The notes beneath the pieces are model-generated. The model made no database searches, was not told the DNA's origin, and worked only from the letters and a program-made list of their open reading frames with translations. Positions 45,255 through 54,110 of a stretch of DNA of 64,000 nucleotides are shown here, in pieces. The stretch is taken from the NCBI RefSeq assembly GCF_013201545.1, contig NZ_CP053746.1, forward strand, positions 1,448,501 to 1,512,500, given 5' to 3'. How positions within the stretch are numbered: the first letter of the stretch is position 1; every line of letters starts with the position of its first letter. The position numbers were made by a program, and so were the translations under genes. Source of the DNA: Pseudomonas graminis. Lineage in GTDB: Bacteria; Pseudomonadota; Gammaproteobacteria; Pseudomonadales; Pseudomonadaceae.

Positions 45255-46220
45255 CTACAGCCCCACCCTCAATTCCACCCCCAAAGCCCGAGCGAACGCC
45301 TTGACCAGCGGGCTTCGGGGGGCGTTGTGTCTCAGGATGAGGTTGACCGGTGTGCGTAGAAAGATCAGGTCGGGCCGCAGCACGCGCAGCTGGCCGTCGC
45401 GGATCAGATTGCGCGTGTAGTGTTCGGGGAGAAAGCCGATAAAGCGGCCGGTCAGGATCATCATGGCGACCGCTTCGACTTGCGAGGCCGAAGCGCACTG
45501 GCTGTCGTAATTGACGAAGCTCGCCTTGTCGCGATGAATCGCATAGCGATGATTCACGATATCGAATGCGCGCAGGCTGTCGATGCTCAGCGCGCTCTCA
45601 TCCACTTCGAACAGCGGATGCCCTACTGCGCAATAGGCGTGGGAGGTCTCTTCGTACAGCTCGAAATAATCAAACTCTTCGCGCCGCTGATACACCGGCA
45701 CGATGCCAAGACTCACGCGCCCTTCGACCATTGCGCGCTCGACTTCATCCAGTTGGGACGCTTGCAGTCGCAGTCTGACTTTGGGCGCTTCATCGTGCAT
45801 TACTCTAAGCGCGGCAATGAGCGGCGAACTTTTATCGGTCAGGGTGTTATCAATTACGCCGACACTCAAATCGCCAATCAACTCATTCTGAGCTGAACTA
45901 ATCCGGTCGCGAAAACTGTCCACCGAGGCGAACAGTTCGATAGCCGCCTGATAGACAAGCTTGCCTTCTTCAGTGAGATGAAACCCTTCCCGGCCTCGTG
46001 TACAGAGGCGCATGCCGATACGAATTTCGAGGTCTGATATCTGCTTGCTGATGGCTGCAAGGCCCACGTTCAGCTCGTTCTGGGCAGCACTGAAGCCACC
46101 GGCCTCCACCACCGCCTGAAACACCCGTAACAGCTTGAAGTCCATTCCGCTGAGAGTAAGAGGGGGGCGTATTCCCGGTTTAGGCGGCACGTTTCCAGAA
46201 TTGGAAAGTGGAGTTTCCAT
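45255..46220 (-). CDS. LysR-family transcriptional regulator
   Basis: A 321-residue regulator with an extended N-terminus of about 25 residues, then the winged HTH (MDFKLLRVFQAVVEAGGFSAAQ, ending ELNVGLAAISKQISDLE). An effector-binding domain follows (about 115-315). The annotated start at 46220 has GAGG about 12 bases ahead; the ATG at residue 26 (46145) is an alternative that begins directly at the HTH. It is divergent from an amino-acid ABC importer (46523), which is the usual LysR arrangement, so it probably controls that operon in response to its substrate. The effector is unknown. Confidence 0.83.
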   Translation of the reverse strand: METPLSNSGNVPPKPGIRPPLTLSGMDFKLLRVFQAVVEAGGFSAAQNELNVGLAAISKQISDLEIRIGMRLCTRGREGFHLTEEGKLVYQAAIELFASVDSFRDRISSAQNELIGDLSVGVIDNTLTDKSSPLIAALRVMHDEAPKVRLRLQASQLDEVERAMVEGRVSLGIVPVYQRREEFDYFELYEETSHAYCAVGHPLFEVDESALSIDSLRAFDIVNHRYAIHRDKASFVNYDSQCASASQVEAVAMMILTGRFIGFLPEHYTRNLIRDGQLRVLRPDLIFLRTPVNLILRHNAPRSPLVKAFARALGVELRVGL

Positions 46221-46522
46221 AATGCTTATTGACCTCGCCTATTGGATTCAACAGGCTCTGACTCACAACAAATACGTGCCCGGTTGATAATAATGAACAC
46301 AGAAAAACCTGATTGGCAACCGCGCACGCGGCACTCCGCTACATAGGCCGAAAGCGGATCCAACATCAAATAACCTGACACTTTGATCAGGACTTTAAAT
46401 TCGTAACTGCCCTCTATCCAGGACGATTCCATGCTGCAGCAGCGGGCCTGCGTTGCGGCGGAGGCTGGGTAGGGTTGCCCAGATCAGGCAGGCGCGGTCT
46501 GCATACAGCTTCGGAGAGACAC
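46221..46522. promoter_or_regulatory. Divergent promoter region, LysR gene / ABC importer
   Basis: 302 bases with no gene, between divergent starts. It is AT-rich near 46260-46420. LysR proteins bind T-N11-A palindromes in such regions; several weak matches exist but none stands out. The +1 and -10/-35 boxes cannot be set by eye. Confidence 0.5.
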
Positions 46523-47401
46523 ATGAATCAGAATCAGGCGGAGCAGCTGCAAGCCGAGCGCAGGAAGACCGAAAATGCGTTTGACATCACCCAGTACGAA
46601 CACGTCCCACGCCGCTATTACGGGCGCATTTTCTTCGCGTCCCTGATCATTGTTGCACTCGCCGGCCTGGCCCGTGCGTTTGCCAACGGGCAGATCGAGT
46701 GGGGTTATATTGGCCAGTTCCTGACTTCAGAGGCCATTCTGTGGGGCCTGCTGAACACCATCATCATGTCGATTCTGGCGATGATCCTCGGGGTGGTGAT
46801 CGGCGTGATCACGGCCATCATGCGCATGTCGGCGAACCCGATTTTGCGTTACGTCGCGATCACCTACACCTGGCTGTTTCGCGGCACGCCGCTGATTTTG
46901 CAGTTGCTACTGTGGTTTAACCTGGCGCTTATCTTCCCGGTCATCGGCATTCCCGGCGTGTTCGAGATCGATACCGTCAGCCTGATGACACCCTTCGTTG
47001 CCGCGCTGTTGGGCCTGAGCATCAATCAGGGCGCGTACACCGCGGAGGTCGTGCGCGCAGGCTTGTTATCCGTGGACACCGGTCAGTACGAAGCCGCCAA
47101 GTCCATCGGCATGCCGCGTCTGCAGGCACTGCGCCGGGTGATCCTGCCCCAGGCGATGCGCGTAATCATCCCGCCGGTCGGCAACGAATTCATCAGCATG
47201 GTGAAGATGACCAGCCTCGCCAGCGTCATCCAGTATTCCGAATTACTGCACAACGCGCAGAACATCTACTACGCCAACGCCCGGGTCATGGAGTTGCTGA
47301 TCGTCGCGGGCATCTGGTATCTGGCGGTGGTGACTGTCCTGTCGTTCGGCCAAAGCCGGCTGGAGCTGCGTTTTGCCCGCGGCGCCGGCAAGCGTTCGTA
47401 A
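46523..47401 (+). CDS. Polar amino-acid ABC transporter permease (HisM/GlnP type)
   Basis: A 292-residue inner-membrane permease. It has an N-terminal soluble tail of about 35 residues, then five to six helices. The EAA loop is EAAKSIGMPRLQALRRVILPQA (cited by its core EAAKSIGMPRLQALRRV, near 192-208), a strong marker of polar-amino-acid permeases. It serves as a homodimer because no second permease gene is present. The ATG at 46523 follows GGAGAG. It is followed by the ATPase (21 bases) and binding-protein (22 bases) genes in one operon. Substrate amino acid or opine unknown. Confidence 0.85.
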   Translation: MNQNQAEQLQAERRKTENAFDITQYEHVPRRYYGRIFFASLIIVALAGLARAFANGQIEWGYIGQFLTSEAILWGLLNTIIMSILAMILGVVIGVITAIMRMSANPILRYVAITYTWLFRGTPLILQLLLWFNLALIFPVIGIPGVFEIDTVSLMTPFVAALLGLSINQGAYTAEVVRAGLLSVDTGQYEAAKSIGMPRLQALRRVILPQAMRVIIPPVGNEFISMVKMTSLASVIQYSELLHNAQNIYYANARVMELLIVAGIWYLAVVTVLSFGQSRLELRFARGAGKRS

Positions 47402-47422
47402 GTCAGGCCCAGGAGAGTGAAC

Positions 47423-48187
47423 ATGAGAAACATCGTCAAAGCCGTCGGCCTGAACAAATACTACGATCAGTTTCACGCCCTCAAAGACGTCAGCATTGAA
47501 GTCGAACAAGGCGAAGTCCTGTGCATCATCGGGCCCTCGGGCTCGGGCAAGAGCACCCTGCTGCGTTGCGTCAATCAGCTCGAAAAAATCGACAAGGGCG
47601 GTTTGTGGGTCGACGGCGAACTGGTGGGCTACCGCATCGTCGGCAACAAACTGCACGAACTGACGGATGCTCAGATCGCACGTCAGCGTTTGAGCACCGG
47701 CATGGTGTTTCAGCGCTTCAATCTCTTCCCGCACATGACCGCTTTGCAGAACGTGATCGAAGGCCCGATTCAGGTGCTCAAGCGCTCCCCCAAAGAGGCG
47801 AACGAAGAAGCCGCCGAGCTACTGGCCCGCGTCGGACTGGCGGACAAGCGCCACTCCTACCCCGTCGAACTCTCCGGCGGCCAGCAACAGCGGGTCGCCA
47901 TCGCTCGCGCATTGGCGATGCGGCCCAAGCTGATGCTGTTCGACGAACCCACTTCCGCCCTCGATCCGGAGTTGGTGGGCGAGGTGTTGTCGGTCATGCG
48001 TGACCTGGCGCACAGCGGCATGACCATGATCGTGGTGACACACGAACTGGGCTTTGCCCGCGAAGTTTCCAACCGGATGGTGTTCATGGACGGCGGCCAG
48101 ATTGTGGAGGCTGGCACCCCGGAAGACATTCTAATAAGCCCACAAAACCCTAGAACCCAAAGCTTCATTTCTGCCGTTCGCACTTAA
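47423..48187 (+). CDS. Polar amino-acid ABC transporter ATP-binding protein
   Basis: A 254-residue ATPase of the GlnQ/HisP group. Walker A is GPSGSGKST, the signature [15 protein letters not shown], Walker [15 protein letters not shown] and the H-loop [12 protein letters not shown]. The [20 protein letters not shown] insert after the first strand group is longer than in GlnQ and is seen in the OccP/HisP-like branch. AGGAG precedes the ATG at 47423. It is coupled with the permease and binding protein. The family is certain, the substrate unknown. Confidence 0.9.
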   Translation: MRNIVKAVGLNKYYDQFHALKDVSIEVEQGEVLCIIGPSGSGKSTLLRCVNQLEKIDKGGLWVDGELVGYRIVGNKLHELTDAQIARQRLSTGMVFQRFNLFPHMTALQNVIEGPIQVLKRSPKEANEEAAELLARVGLADKRHSYPVELSGGQQQRVAIARALAMRPKLMLFDEPTSALDPELVGEVLSVMRDLAHSGMTMIVVTHELGFAREVSNRMVFMDGGQIVEAGTPEDILISPQNPRTQSFISAVRT

Positions 48188-48209
48188 ACCAGAACAAACG
48201 AGAACGACC

Positions 48210-49031
48210 ATGAAAAAGATCCTCATTCCCAGCTTGCTCGCCGGTCTGATGGCCTCCGCGTCGATATTTGCCGCGTTGCCCGCCAGCCTCAAGGAGAAGG
48301 GCGAAATCACCGCCGCCATCGTCCCGAATTACCCGCCGATGGATTTCAAAGACACCAGCACCAACACGCTGACCGGCCTCGATGTGGATCTCGGCAACGC
48401 CTTGGCCGAGCGCCTTGGCGTCAAGATCAAATGGCAGGAAACCGCGTTCGAGCAGATGGTCAGCGGCCTGGTAACCAAACGCTTCGATATCATTCTGTCG
48501 GGCATGACCGATACCGTCGAACGGCAGAAGTCGGTGACATTCATCGACTACTTCGCCAGCGGCCCACAGCTGTACACACTGACTAAAAACGCTGACCTGA
48601 ATGAGCCGGTTGATTTGTGCGGCAAGAAAGTCGGCACCAGCCGCCGTACCACCTGGCCGGCGGAAATCGCGGCCTGGAGTAAAGAAAACTGCGAAGCGAA
48701 CGGCAAACCGGCGATCATCGTCAGCGGCTCGGAAGGGTCGGCGGATGCACGCGCGCAACTGCGTCAGGGCCGACTCGACGCCGCGATGCAAGGCAGCGAA
48801 ACCATTCCATACCTGATGTCTCAGGAGAAGGACACCTACAAGCCGCTTGGTCTGGCGATCTCGAAGCAGTTCACCGGTCTCGGCGTCAGCAAGTCCAACC
48901 CCGAACTGGCCGCGGCCATCGCCGAGGCGATGCAGGCGATGGTGGATGACGGTACCTACGGCAAGATCCTCAAGAAGTGGGAGCTGGAACAGGGCGCGGT
49001 GACCAAGGTCGGCATGAATCAGGGGCACTAG
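48210..49031 (+). CDS. Periplasmic amino-acid-binding protein (SBP_bac_3 family)
   Basis: A 273-residue binding protein with a signal peptide of about 21 residues (ending IFA-AL). Family landmarks are YPPMDFKD, LTGLDVDLGNALAERLGVK and FDIILSGMTDTVERQKSVTF. The RTTWPAE stretch stands where these proteins bind the carboxylate; two cysteines (DLCGKK and ENCEA) may form a disulfide. It ends the ABC operon. A pair of hairpins follows at 49037-49087. The ligand is a polar amino acid or related compound, not predictable here. Confidence 0.85.
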   Translation: MKKILIPSLLAGLMASASIFAALPASLKEKGEITAAIVPNYPPMDFKDTSTNTLTGLDVDLGNALAERLGVKIKWQETAFEQMVSGLVTKRFDIILSGMTDTVERQKSVTFIDYFASGPQLYTLTKNADLNEPVDLCGKKVGTSRRTTWPAEIAAWSKENCEANGKPAIIVSGSEGSADARAQLRQGRLDAAMQGSETIPYLMSQEKDTYKPLGLAISKQFTGLGVSKSNPELAAAIAEAMQAMVDDGTYGKILKKWELEQGAVTKVGMNQGH

Positions 49032-49036
49032 TAGAC

Positions 49037-49087
49037 GGTCGGTCAGCAACGACCGCTCATGTGGGAGTGCCATACCGGTGCTCCCGC
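49037..49087 (+). terminator. Two hairpins ending the amino-acid importer operon
   Basis: GGTCG / CGACC arms (49037-49041 and 49050-49054) are followed by an 11-bp hairpin with three G-U pairs (49061-49071 and 49077-49087). The second shares the gtgggagtg sequence with the REP family. There is no T run, so termination would be weak. Confidence 0.4.
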
Positions 49088-49130
49088 AAAGGATTACGCC
49101 AAGGCTCGAACAAGGACGGAAGAAACGACA

Positions 49131-50315
49131 GTGGCCACCTACTCCCTCGTCATCCGCCGGTTGATGATCTGCTCGCTGACCATCGTCATGAGCCGAGCGA
49201 TGACCAGCCCGTTGCTGTCGCTGTTCCTCAGCACAAGATTGGGACTCAACCAGCAAGACGTCGGACTGCTGATGGGCATCGCGGTGTTCATCGCCACGCT
49301 GCTGGGGCTGTACGGTGGCTATGTCATTGACCGGCTGGAAAAGCGCAAATTGCTGATTCTGGCGATGCTGTCCAGCGCGGTCGGCTTCGCGCTCCTGACT
49401 TTCGCCCACAACGTCTATCTGACGACCCTCACGCTGGTGATCACTGAGACGGCGTCGGCGCTGTTTCTAATCGGCTCCAAAGCGATCATCAGCGAAAACC
49501 TGCCCATCGGGCAGCGCGCAAAGGTTTTCTCCCTGCGCTACACCCTCACCAACATTGGCTACGCCACCGGCCCAATGCTCGGCGTGGTCATCGCCGGGCA
49601 CCTGCCACTGGCACCGTTTTTTATCGCCAGCGCCATCGCGTTCTGCAGCCTTTTTTTGATGCTCGGCATTCCGCGCACAGTGGCTGAAACCGAATACCTA
49701 CCGCGCAGCTTTATCGACACCCTAGTCACGCTGAAAAACGATCGCACGCTGATCCTGTTCACGGGCGGCAGCTTGCTCAGCACCATCGTGCATGGCCGGT
49801 ATACGTTGTACTTGTCGCAGTTTCTGCTGGTCACGCACACGGCAGAGCAGGCGCTGAAAATCTTGTCAGCCGTATTGGCGTGCAACGCGCTGACGGTCAT
49901 TTTGATGCAGTACCAGATCGGCCGTTTTCTCAAGCGCGAGCAGCTGCCGTACTGGATTTGCCTCGGCACTGCATTGTTCGCGATCGGCCTTGTCGGCTTC
50001 AGTTTTGCCGAAACCACCCTGGCCTGGTGCGCCGCGATGTTCGTTTTTACGCTGGGCGAGATGATCATCTACCCCGCCGAATACCTGTTCGTCGACACCA
50101 TTGCGCCCGATCACCTTCGCGGCAGTTACTTGGGTGCGCAGAATCTGGCGGCCTTCGGCGGAGCGTTAAGCCCGGTTATCTGTGGCTACTTATTGATCAA
50201 TAGCCCGGCACCGACCATGTTTTACGTCCTCGCGTCCCTGACTGTGGTGGGCGGTACATTGTGCTTTCTGGCCGGGCGACACGCGAAGCTCACTCACGCT
50301 GACATCTCCCTCTGA
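49131..50315 (+). CDS. MFS transporter
   Basis: A 394-residue twelve-helix transporter. The start is taken as GTG at 49131 (ATYSLVIRRLMI), where GGAAG lies 8 bases ahead; the longer open frame upstream is hydrophilic with no homology. The loop between helices 2 and 3 (DRLEKRKLL) is the MFS signature. ENLPIGQRAKVFSLRYTLTNIGYATGP resembles the YdhP/MdtH drug-exporter group. It may export what the neighbouring importer brings in, or be unrelated. It lies 99 bases after the binding-protein gene, possibly co-transcribed. Confidence 0.78.
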   Translation: MATYSLVIRRLMICSLTIVMSRAMTSPLLSLFLSTRLGLNQQDVGLLMGIAVFIATLLGLYGGYVIDRLEKRKLLILAMLSSAVGFALLTFAHNVYLTTLTLVITETASALFLIGSKAIISENLPIGQRAKVFSLRYTLTNIGYATGPMLGVVIAGHLPLAPFFIASAIAFCSLFLMLGIPRTVAETEYLPRSFIDTLVTLKNDRTLILFTGGSLLSTIVHGRYTLYLSQFLLVTHTAEQALKILSAVLACNALTVILMQYQIGRFLKREQLPYWICLGTALFAIGLVGFSFAETTLAWCAAMFVFTLGEMIIYPAEYLFVDTIAPDHLRGSYLGAQNLAAFGGALSPVICGYLLINSPAPTMFYVLASLTVVGGTLCFLAGRHAKLTHADISL

Positions 50316-50488
50316 CCCTGCGCTCGGCCACATGCAGTTCCGTCAATTTGTCACTTTTCAAACGCTGCCCAAACAGGTGAGTATGTCCGGCCTAAAGCTG
50401 TCGGTCTGATCGGTCTTTACGAGACCCCTTGCGAGCCTGTCCCAGACTGTCCTGATTTCCACTTCCCCGACGAAAAGGATATCGAGCA

Positions 50489-51493
50489 ATGAAATACCGC
50501 ACCCTTGGCCAATCCGGCCTCCAGGTTTCAACGCTGACCCTGGGCTCCATGATGTTTGGCGTGCAGACCGGCACCGAAGAATCCCTGCGCATCATCGACA
50601 AGGCCTGGGATGAAGGCGTCAATTTCATCGACACGGCTAACGTCTACAACGCCGGCCGTTCTGAGGAAATCGTTGGCGAGGCCATCGCCAGACGGCGTAG
50701 CGAGTGGATCCTTGCCACCAAGGTCGGCAGCAGCTCGGGCAACACTGCACCGAACACCAGCGGTTTGAATCGCAAACACATCTTCAATGAAATCGAGTCC
50801 AGCCTGCGGCGTCTCGACACCGATTACATCGACATTCATTACCTGCACAAGGAAGACCACAACACGCCACTCGAAGTGACTGTGTCCGCCATCGGCGATC
50901 TGATTCGCGAAGGCAAGATCCGGTACTGGGGCGTGTCGAACTTCCGCGGCTGGCGTATCGCCGAGGTGGTCAACGTCGCTCAGCGCCTGGGCGTCGACAA
51001 ACCAGTGATCAGCCAACCGCTGTACAACATCGTCAACCGCCAGGCCGAGCTGGAGCAGATCACAGCGGCGAAGTTCTACGGCTTGGGTGTCGTGCCCTAC
51101 AGCCCGCTGGCGCGTGGCGTGTTGAGTGGCAAGTACGCCCCCGACGTAACGCCGGACAGCAGCACCCGCGCCGGCCGTCAGGACAAACGCATTCTGGAAA
51201 CCGAATGGCGCAGCGAGTCGTTGCACATCGCTCAGAAACTGCAGGCGTATACCCAGGCCAAGGGCGTGGGTCTGGTGGAATTCGCTATCGCCTGGGTGCT
51301 GAACAATAAGGCCGTGACGTCTGCCATTGTCGGGCCGCGTACCGAGGACCAATGGGACAGCTACACCAAGGCGCTCAGCGTGAATATCACTGCCGAGGAC
51401 GAGGCGTTCATCGACTCCCTTGTGACACCCGGACATGCATCCACGCCAGGTTTCAACGATGTGCAGCATTTCGTGACAGGCCGTTATACCTGA
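50489..51493 (+). CDS. Aldo/keto reductase, YghZ/Kv-beta-like
   Basis: A 334-residue NADPH-dependent reductase with an (alpha/beta)8 barrel. Catalytic residues are Asp and Tyr in DTANVYNAGRSEEIVG, Lys in ATKVGS, and His in DIHYLHKEDH. The C-terminal nucleotide-site motif AIVGPRTEDQWDSYTKAL is typical. This branch reduces methylglyoxal or other aldehydes; it is also close to L-glyceraldehyde reductases. The start is ATG at 50489 with AAGG about 14 bases ahead. It is read singly, with the GntR gene 230 bases on. Confidence 0.85.
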   Translation: MKYRTLGQSGLQVSTLTLGSMMFGVQTGTEESLRIIDKAWDEGVNFIDTANVYNAGRSEEIVGEAIARRRSEWILATKVGSSSGNTAPNTSGLNRKHIFNEIESSLRRLDTDYIDIHYLHKEDHNTPLEVTVSAIGDLIREGKIRYWGVSNFRGWRIAEVVNVAQRLGVDKPVISQPLYNIVNRQAELEQITAAKFYGLGVVPYSPLARGVLSGKYAPDVTPDSSTRAGRQDKRILETEWRSESLHIAQKLQAYTQAKGVGLVEFAIAWVLNNKAVTSAIVGPRTEDQWDSYTKALSVNITAEDEAFIDSLVTPGHASTPGFNDVQHFVTGRYT

Positions 51494-51653
51494 TACCGAT
51501 CGACTGGGAAGCCAGCCTCAAGTGCTGCAAACGAAGTCCGTAAGCGAGGCTGGACATCGCGGTCCCAATCCCGATTGATGGCAGTACCTGCACGCGCAAT
51601 CCCTTGTAGAATGCCGCGCCGAGATTGCCTGCCTGCCAGACTTGTATCAAAGT

Positions 51654-51682
51654 TTGACAAGGCCACAACGGGTCTCTAGTGT
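51654..51682 (+). promoter_or_regulatory. Probable promoter of the GntR gene
   Basis: A perfect -35 box TTGACA (51654-51659), a spacer of 17 bases, then TAGTGT as a weak -10 (51677-51682). It would start transcription about 51689, inside the palindrome below. Confidence 0.55.
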
Positions 51683-51685
51683 TCC

Positions 51686-51697
51686 ATTGGATCCAAT
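51686..51697. promoter_or_regulatory. Probable GntR operator
   Basis: Perfect 12-base palindrome ATTGGATCCAAT at the expected transcription start, 26 bases before the GntR ATG. Its pattern TTGG-AT-CCAA fits FadR/FCD-type GntR sites. Autorepression is inferred. Confidence 0.6.
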
Positions 51698-51723
51698 AAC
51701 TGTTCAGCTGAAGAAGATCAAGC

Positions 51724-52467
51724 ATGCGCAGGACTGAGAAAGAGCAATTTCTGCGGGAAACCTTGGGTGATGAGCAGCCGCCTGCGCATCTGGCCCGTAC
51801 CGTCATCGAAGAAAAGCTGCGCAGCGCCATCCTTGAAGGACGTCTTCCGGCAGGGATCGCCTTGCGCCAGCAAGAGCTGGCGACGCTTTTCGGTGTCAGT
51901 CGCATGCCCGTTCGCGAGGCGCTGCGGCAGCTGGAAGCTCAATCGTTGCTGCGTGTCGAAACCCACAAAGGTGCGGTCGTTGCCCCGTTGATCAACGAGG
52001 ATGCAACGGATGCCTATGCGTTGCGCATCCTGCTGGAGTCCGAGGCCCTGCGACAATCAATCCCGCTTCTGACCGCCGAAGACATCAGCATGGCGCGTGG
52101 GTACATCGAACAGCTCGAGGTCGAAACCGACTACAGCATCATGGGCACGCTCAACCGTCAGTTCCACATGGTGCTGTATTCCAAGGCCCACAATACCCGC
52201 CTGCTCAAATTGGTCGAGGACGGCTTGAATGAGGAAGAGCGTTTCCTGCGATTCAATCTCAAGCAAATGAACCTGGGCAAGGTATCCCAACGCGACCACT
52301 ACGAATTGCTGGAAAGGGCTGGAGCGGGGGACGTGGAAGCCACAGTCGAGGCGCTGACTCACCACTTGAACCGTGGTGTTGAGGCTATTAATGCCTATTT
52401 GAGCGTCCGCAAGGCCGAAGAGGCAAAACCTGCAGCGGCCTCACGAAAGCGCGCCGTCACCCAGTGA
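51724..52467 (+). CDS. GntR-family (FCD) transcriptional regulator
   Basis: A 247-residue regulator. The winged HTH is at about 25-90 (LRQQELATLFGVSRMPVREAL with the QLEAQSLLRVETHKG wing). The FCD ligand domain follows (about 100-225) with the metal-binding His/Asp pattern partly visible (DAYALRILLESEALR, NRQFHMVLY). FCD proteins sense small organic acids. It has a clean promoter and a perfect palindrome right before it, so it probably represses itself and maybe the next genes. Whether it controls the thioesterase at 52620 is unknown. Confidence 0.85.
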   Translation: MRRTEKEQFLRETLGDEQPPAHLARTVIEEKLRSAILEGRLPAGIALRQQELATLFGVSRMPVREALRQLEAQSLLRVETHKGAVVAPLINEDATDAYALRILLESEALRQSIPLLTAEDISMARGYIEQLEVETDYSIMGTLNRQFHMVLYSKAHNTRLLKLVEDGLNEEERFLRFNLKQMNLGKVSQRDHYELLERAGAGDVEATVEALTHHLNRGVEAINAYLSVRKAEEAKPAAASRKRAVTQ

Positions 52468-52619
52468 CATTCACTGCTGTTTTTTAATCTCGACCTTGCG
52501 CGCCACTGCCTGATTGGCCGAAAAGCACAAGGGATCAACGAACGCCGTTCATGACGGCGTATGCGCCGAAGGACCCGGCTCCACGGTTATGACGCCTTTT
52601 CAAGGCTCGGGGAAGCTGA

Positions 52620-53375
52620 GTGCACGCCGAAAAGAACAAATGGCTGATGGTGGTCAATTCCGGACAACCCGTCAGAACACGCCTGATTTGCTTCCCTCAT
52701 GTCGGAGGCGATCCGGAGTACTTTCGTGACTGGTCCGAAGGTCTTGCCGATCACATCGAGCTGGTAACGCTGCGCCTGCCGGGCCACGGCAGCCGGCTCA
52801 AGGAAACGCCCTACGATCAATGGGCACCCTTGCTGCAAGACACCTTCCTCGCGTTGCAGCCCTACCTGAGCGAACCCCATGCGTTTTACGGCCACAGCTT
52901 CGGCGGCCGGGTCGCTTATGAAATGGCCAGACTGGCGCAGAATCACTACCCGAGTCTGACACGTCATTTGTTCGTTTCCGGCTGCCGCAGCCCTGACAGC
53001 CGACAACCCTGGCCGTATTTGCACACGCTGCCGCAAGACGATTTCATTCAGGCGCTAATCAGGTTAGGCGTGGTCCCGAACACTTTCGCGCAGGATAAAA
53101 AACGCCTGAAGCTGCTGGAGCCTGTCGTGCGCAGCGATGTAAAGCTGTCGGAGATCTGGTCACACTGCGCGGACGAGGGCCTCGATATTCCGTTGACCGG
53201 TCTGTACGGCAGCGATGATCCGGTCGCTACGGCCGCAAGCATGATGAAATGGCGTGAGTTCACTCGGCGGGAATTTGAGCTGATCGAAGTGCGCGGCACT
53301 CATGACTTTCTCAGCTCGCAACGCGACCGTCTGCTGCACATCATCAATACGCACCTCGGTTTGCTGGGCGGCTGA
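52620..53375 (+). CDS. Type II thioesterase (GrsT/TesA-like)
   Basis: A 251-residue alpha/beta hydrolase of the NRPS/PKS editing thioesterase family. The start is taken as GTG at 52620, and GGGGAAG lies just before. Triad: Ser93 in GHSFGG, Asp in GSDDPVA (about 199), His in RGTHDF (about 226). The N-terminal CFPHVGGDPEYFRDW, like CFPYAGGSASFF in other members, marks the family. Such enzymes free wrongly loaded carrier domains. It lies on the same strand about 735 bases before mgoB, upstream of a one-module NRPS, so a service role for MgoA is plausible. The gap and absence from the classical mgo operon leave this open. Confidence 0.83.
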   Translation: MHAEKNKWLMVVNSGQPVRTRLICFPHVGGDPEYFRDWSEGLADHIELVTLRLPGHGSRLKETPYDQWAPLLQDTFLALQPYLSEPHAFYGHSFGGRVAYEMARLAQNHYPSLTRHLFVSGCRSPDSRQPWPYLHTLPQDDFIQALIRLGVVPNTFAQDKKRLKLLEPVVRSDVKLSEIWSHCADEGLDIPLTGLYGSDDPVATAASMMKWREFTRREFELIEVRGTHDFLSSQRDRLLHIINTHLGLLGG

Positions 53376-54110
53376 GCCGCCCTCTCCCACTGCATCGACT
53401 CTTACGCCCCCCCCTTCCAACCTCTCCTACGACTAAAGCCGGCCGCGCCACGCTTGGGCCGAGCGCCGCTAATGCACCTATCGTGAAACTTGGCCGTCGT
53501 TACGCGGTGTACCGTCGTGTTCAGGCAAACTCGAACAACGAATCGGTCTGCAGCTGGTTCAGGACAGCAGTTCTCATGGAGCGGTAAAAGGAGCATTGCC
53601 CTGGGCGGAGACATTGAAGTTAAACCCTGAATGTCGCCCAAACCAAAAAATCTCAAAAAGTGTATTAGCCCAATAAAGCGCAACGCTGAACGAGGTATTC
53701 GTTCATTCATTTCAATTCTGGCTCTAATAAGTCGGAAGGGTTGCGCTCGCCCCAATAAAACTTTATTCAAAAGTTTTATTGCCTTCTCTCGCGTCAGATT
53801 TATATACGCCTTTAATTATATTAAAAAGTATTTGCGAAACCATTTGAAACTGTTCTAACGTTTTCTGGCCGCCAACGCTTGTGGGCCATTCGCCCACAAA
53901 CGCTGGTCATCGAGGGCATAGACCACGTGAGCATGCCTTCTTAAATCCTGCACGACTGTTGACCATTAACGAAGTAACGTTCTCAGCCTCTTATTGCCAG
54001 ATAGTTACGGGAGTCCATTTCAGCCGCTCTTATACGGGCACTTAAGACGACCGCTAATTGCGGCAATTAAAAGAGCTTGTGACGCACTAAATCTCATCAA
54101 GGACGTAAAA
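53376..54110. other. 735-base AT-rich leader region before mgoB
   Basis: No convincing gene: short open frames exist on both strands (53402-53770 minus, 53631-53858 plus) but lack homology or good ribosome-binding sites. The part 53760-53850 is notably AT-rich. A possible promoter is TTGCCT (53779-53784) with 16 bases to TATATA (53801-53806). A strong hairpin follows at 53872-53906, leaving a leader of about 300 bases before the mgoB ATG. Published work reports GacS/GacA control of mgo, so an RNA-binding step in this leader is possible but not shown here. Confidence 0.55.
53872..53906 (+). other. Strong hairpin in the mgo leader
   Basis: Fifteen-base arms with two mismatches (CCAACGCTTGTGGGC at 53872-53886, partner at 53892-53906) surround the loop CATTC. 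No T run follows, so it is not a simple terminator. It could be an mRNA stabiliser or regulatory element in the leader of mgoBCAD. Confidence 0.6.

Noticed and set aside
48165..49409. 414-codon open frame opposite the binding-protein gene
   Set aside because: Antisense to a gene with signal peptide and family motifs; it also crosses the operon end hairpins.
53402..53858. Two small open frames in the mgo leader (minus 122 codons, plus 75 codons)
   Set aside because: No homology that I recognise and no good ribosome-binding site; one lies on AT-rich DNA and codes for a Lys/Arg-rich peptide. A translated leader peptide cannot be fully excluded.
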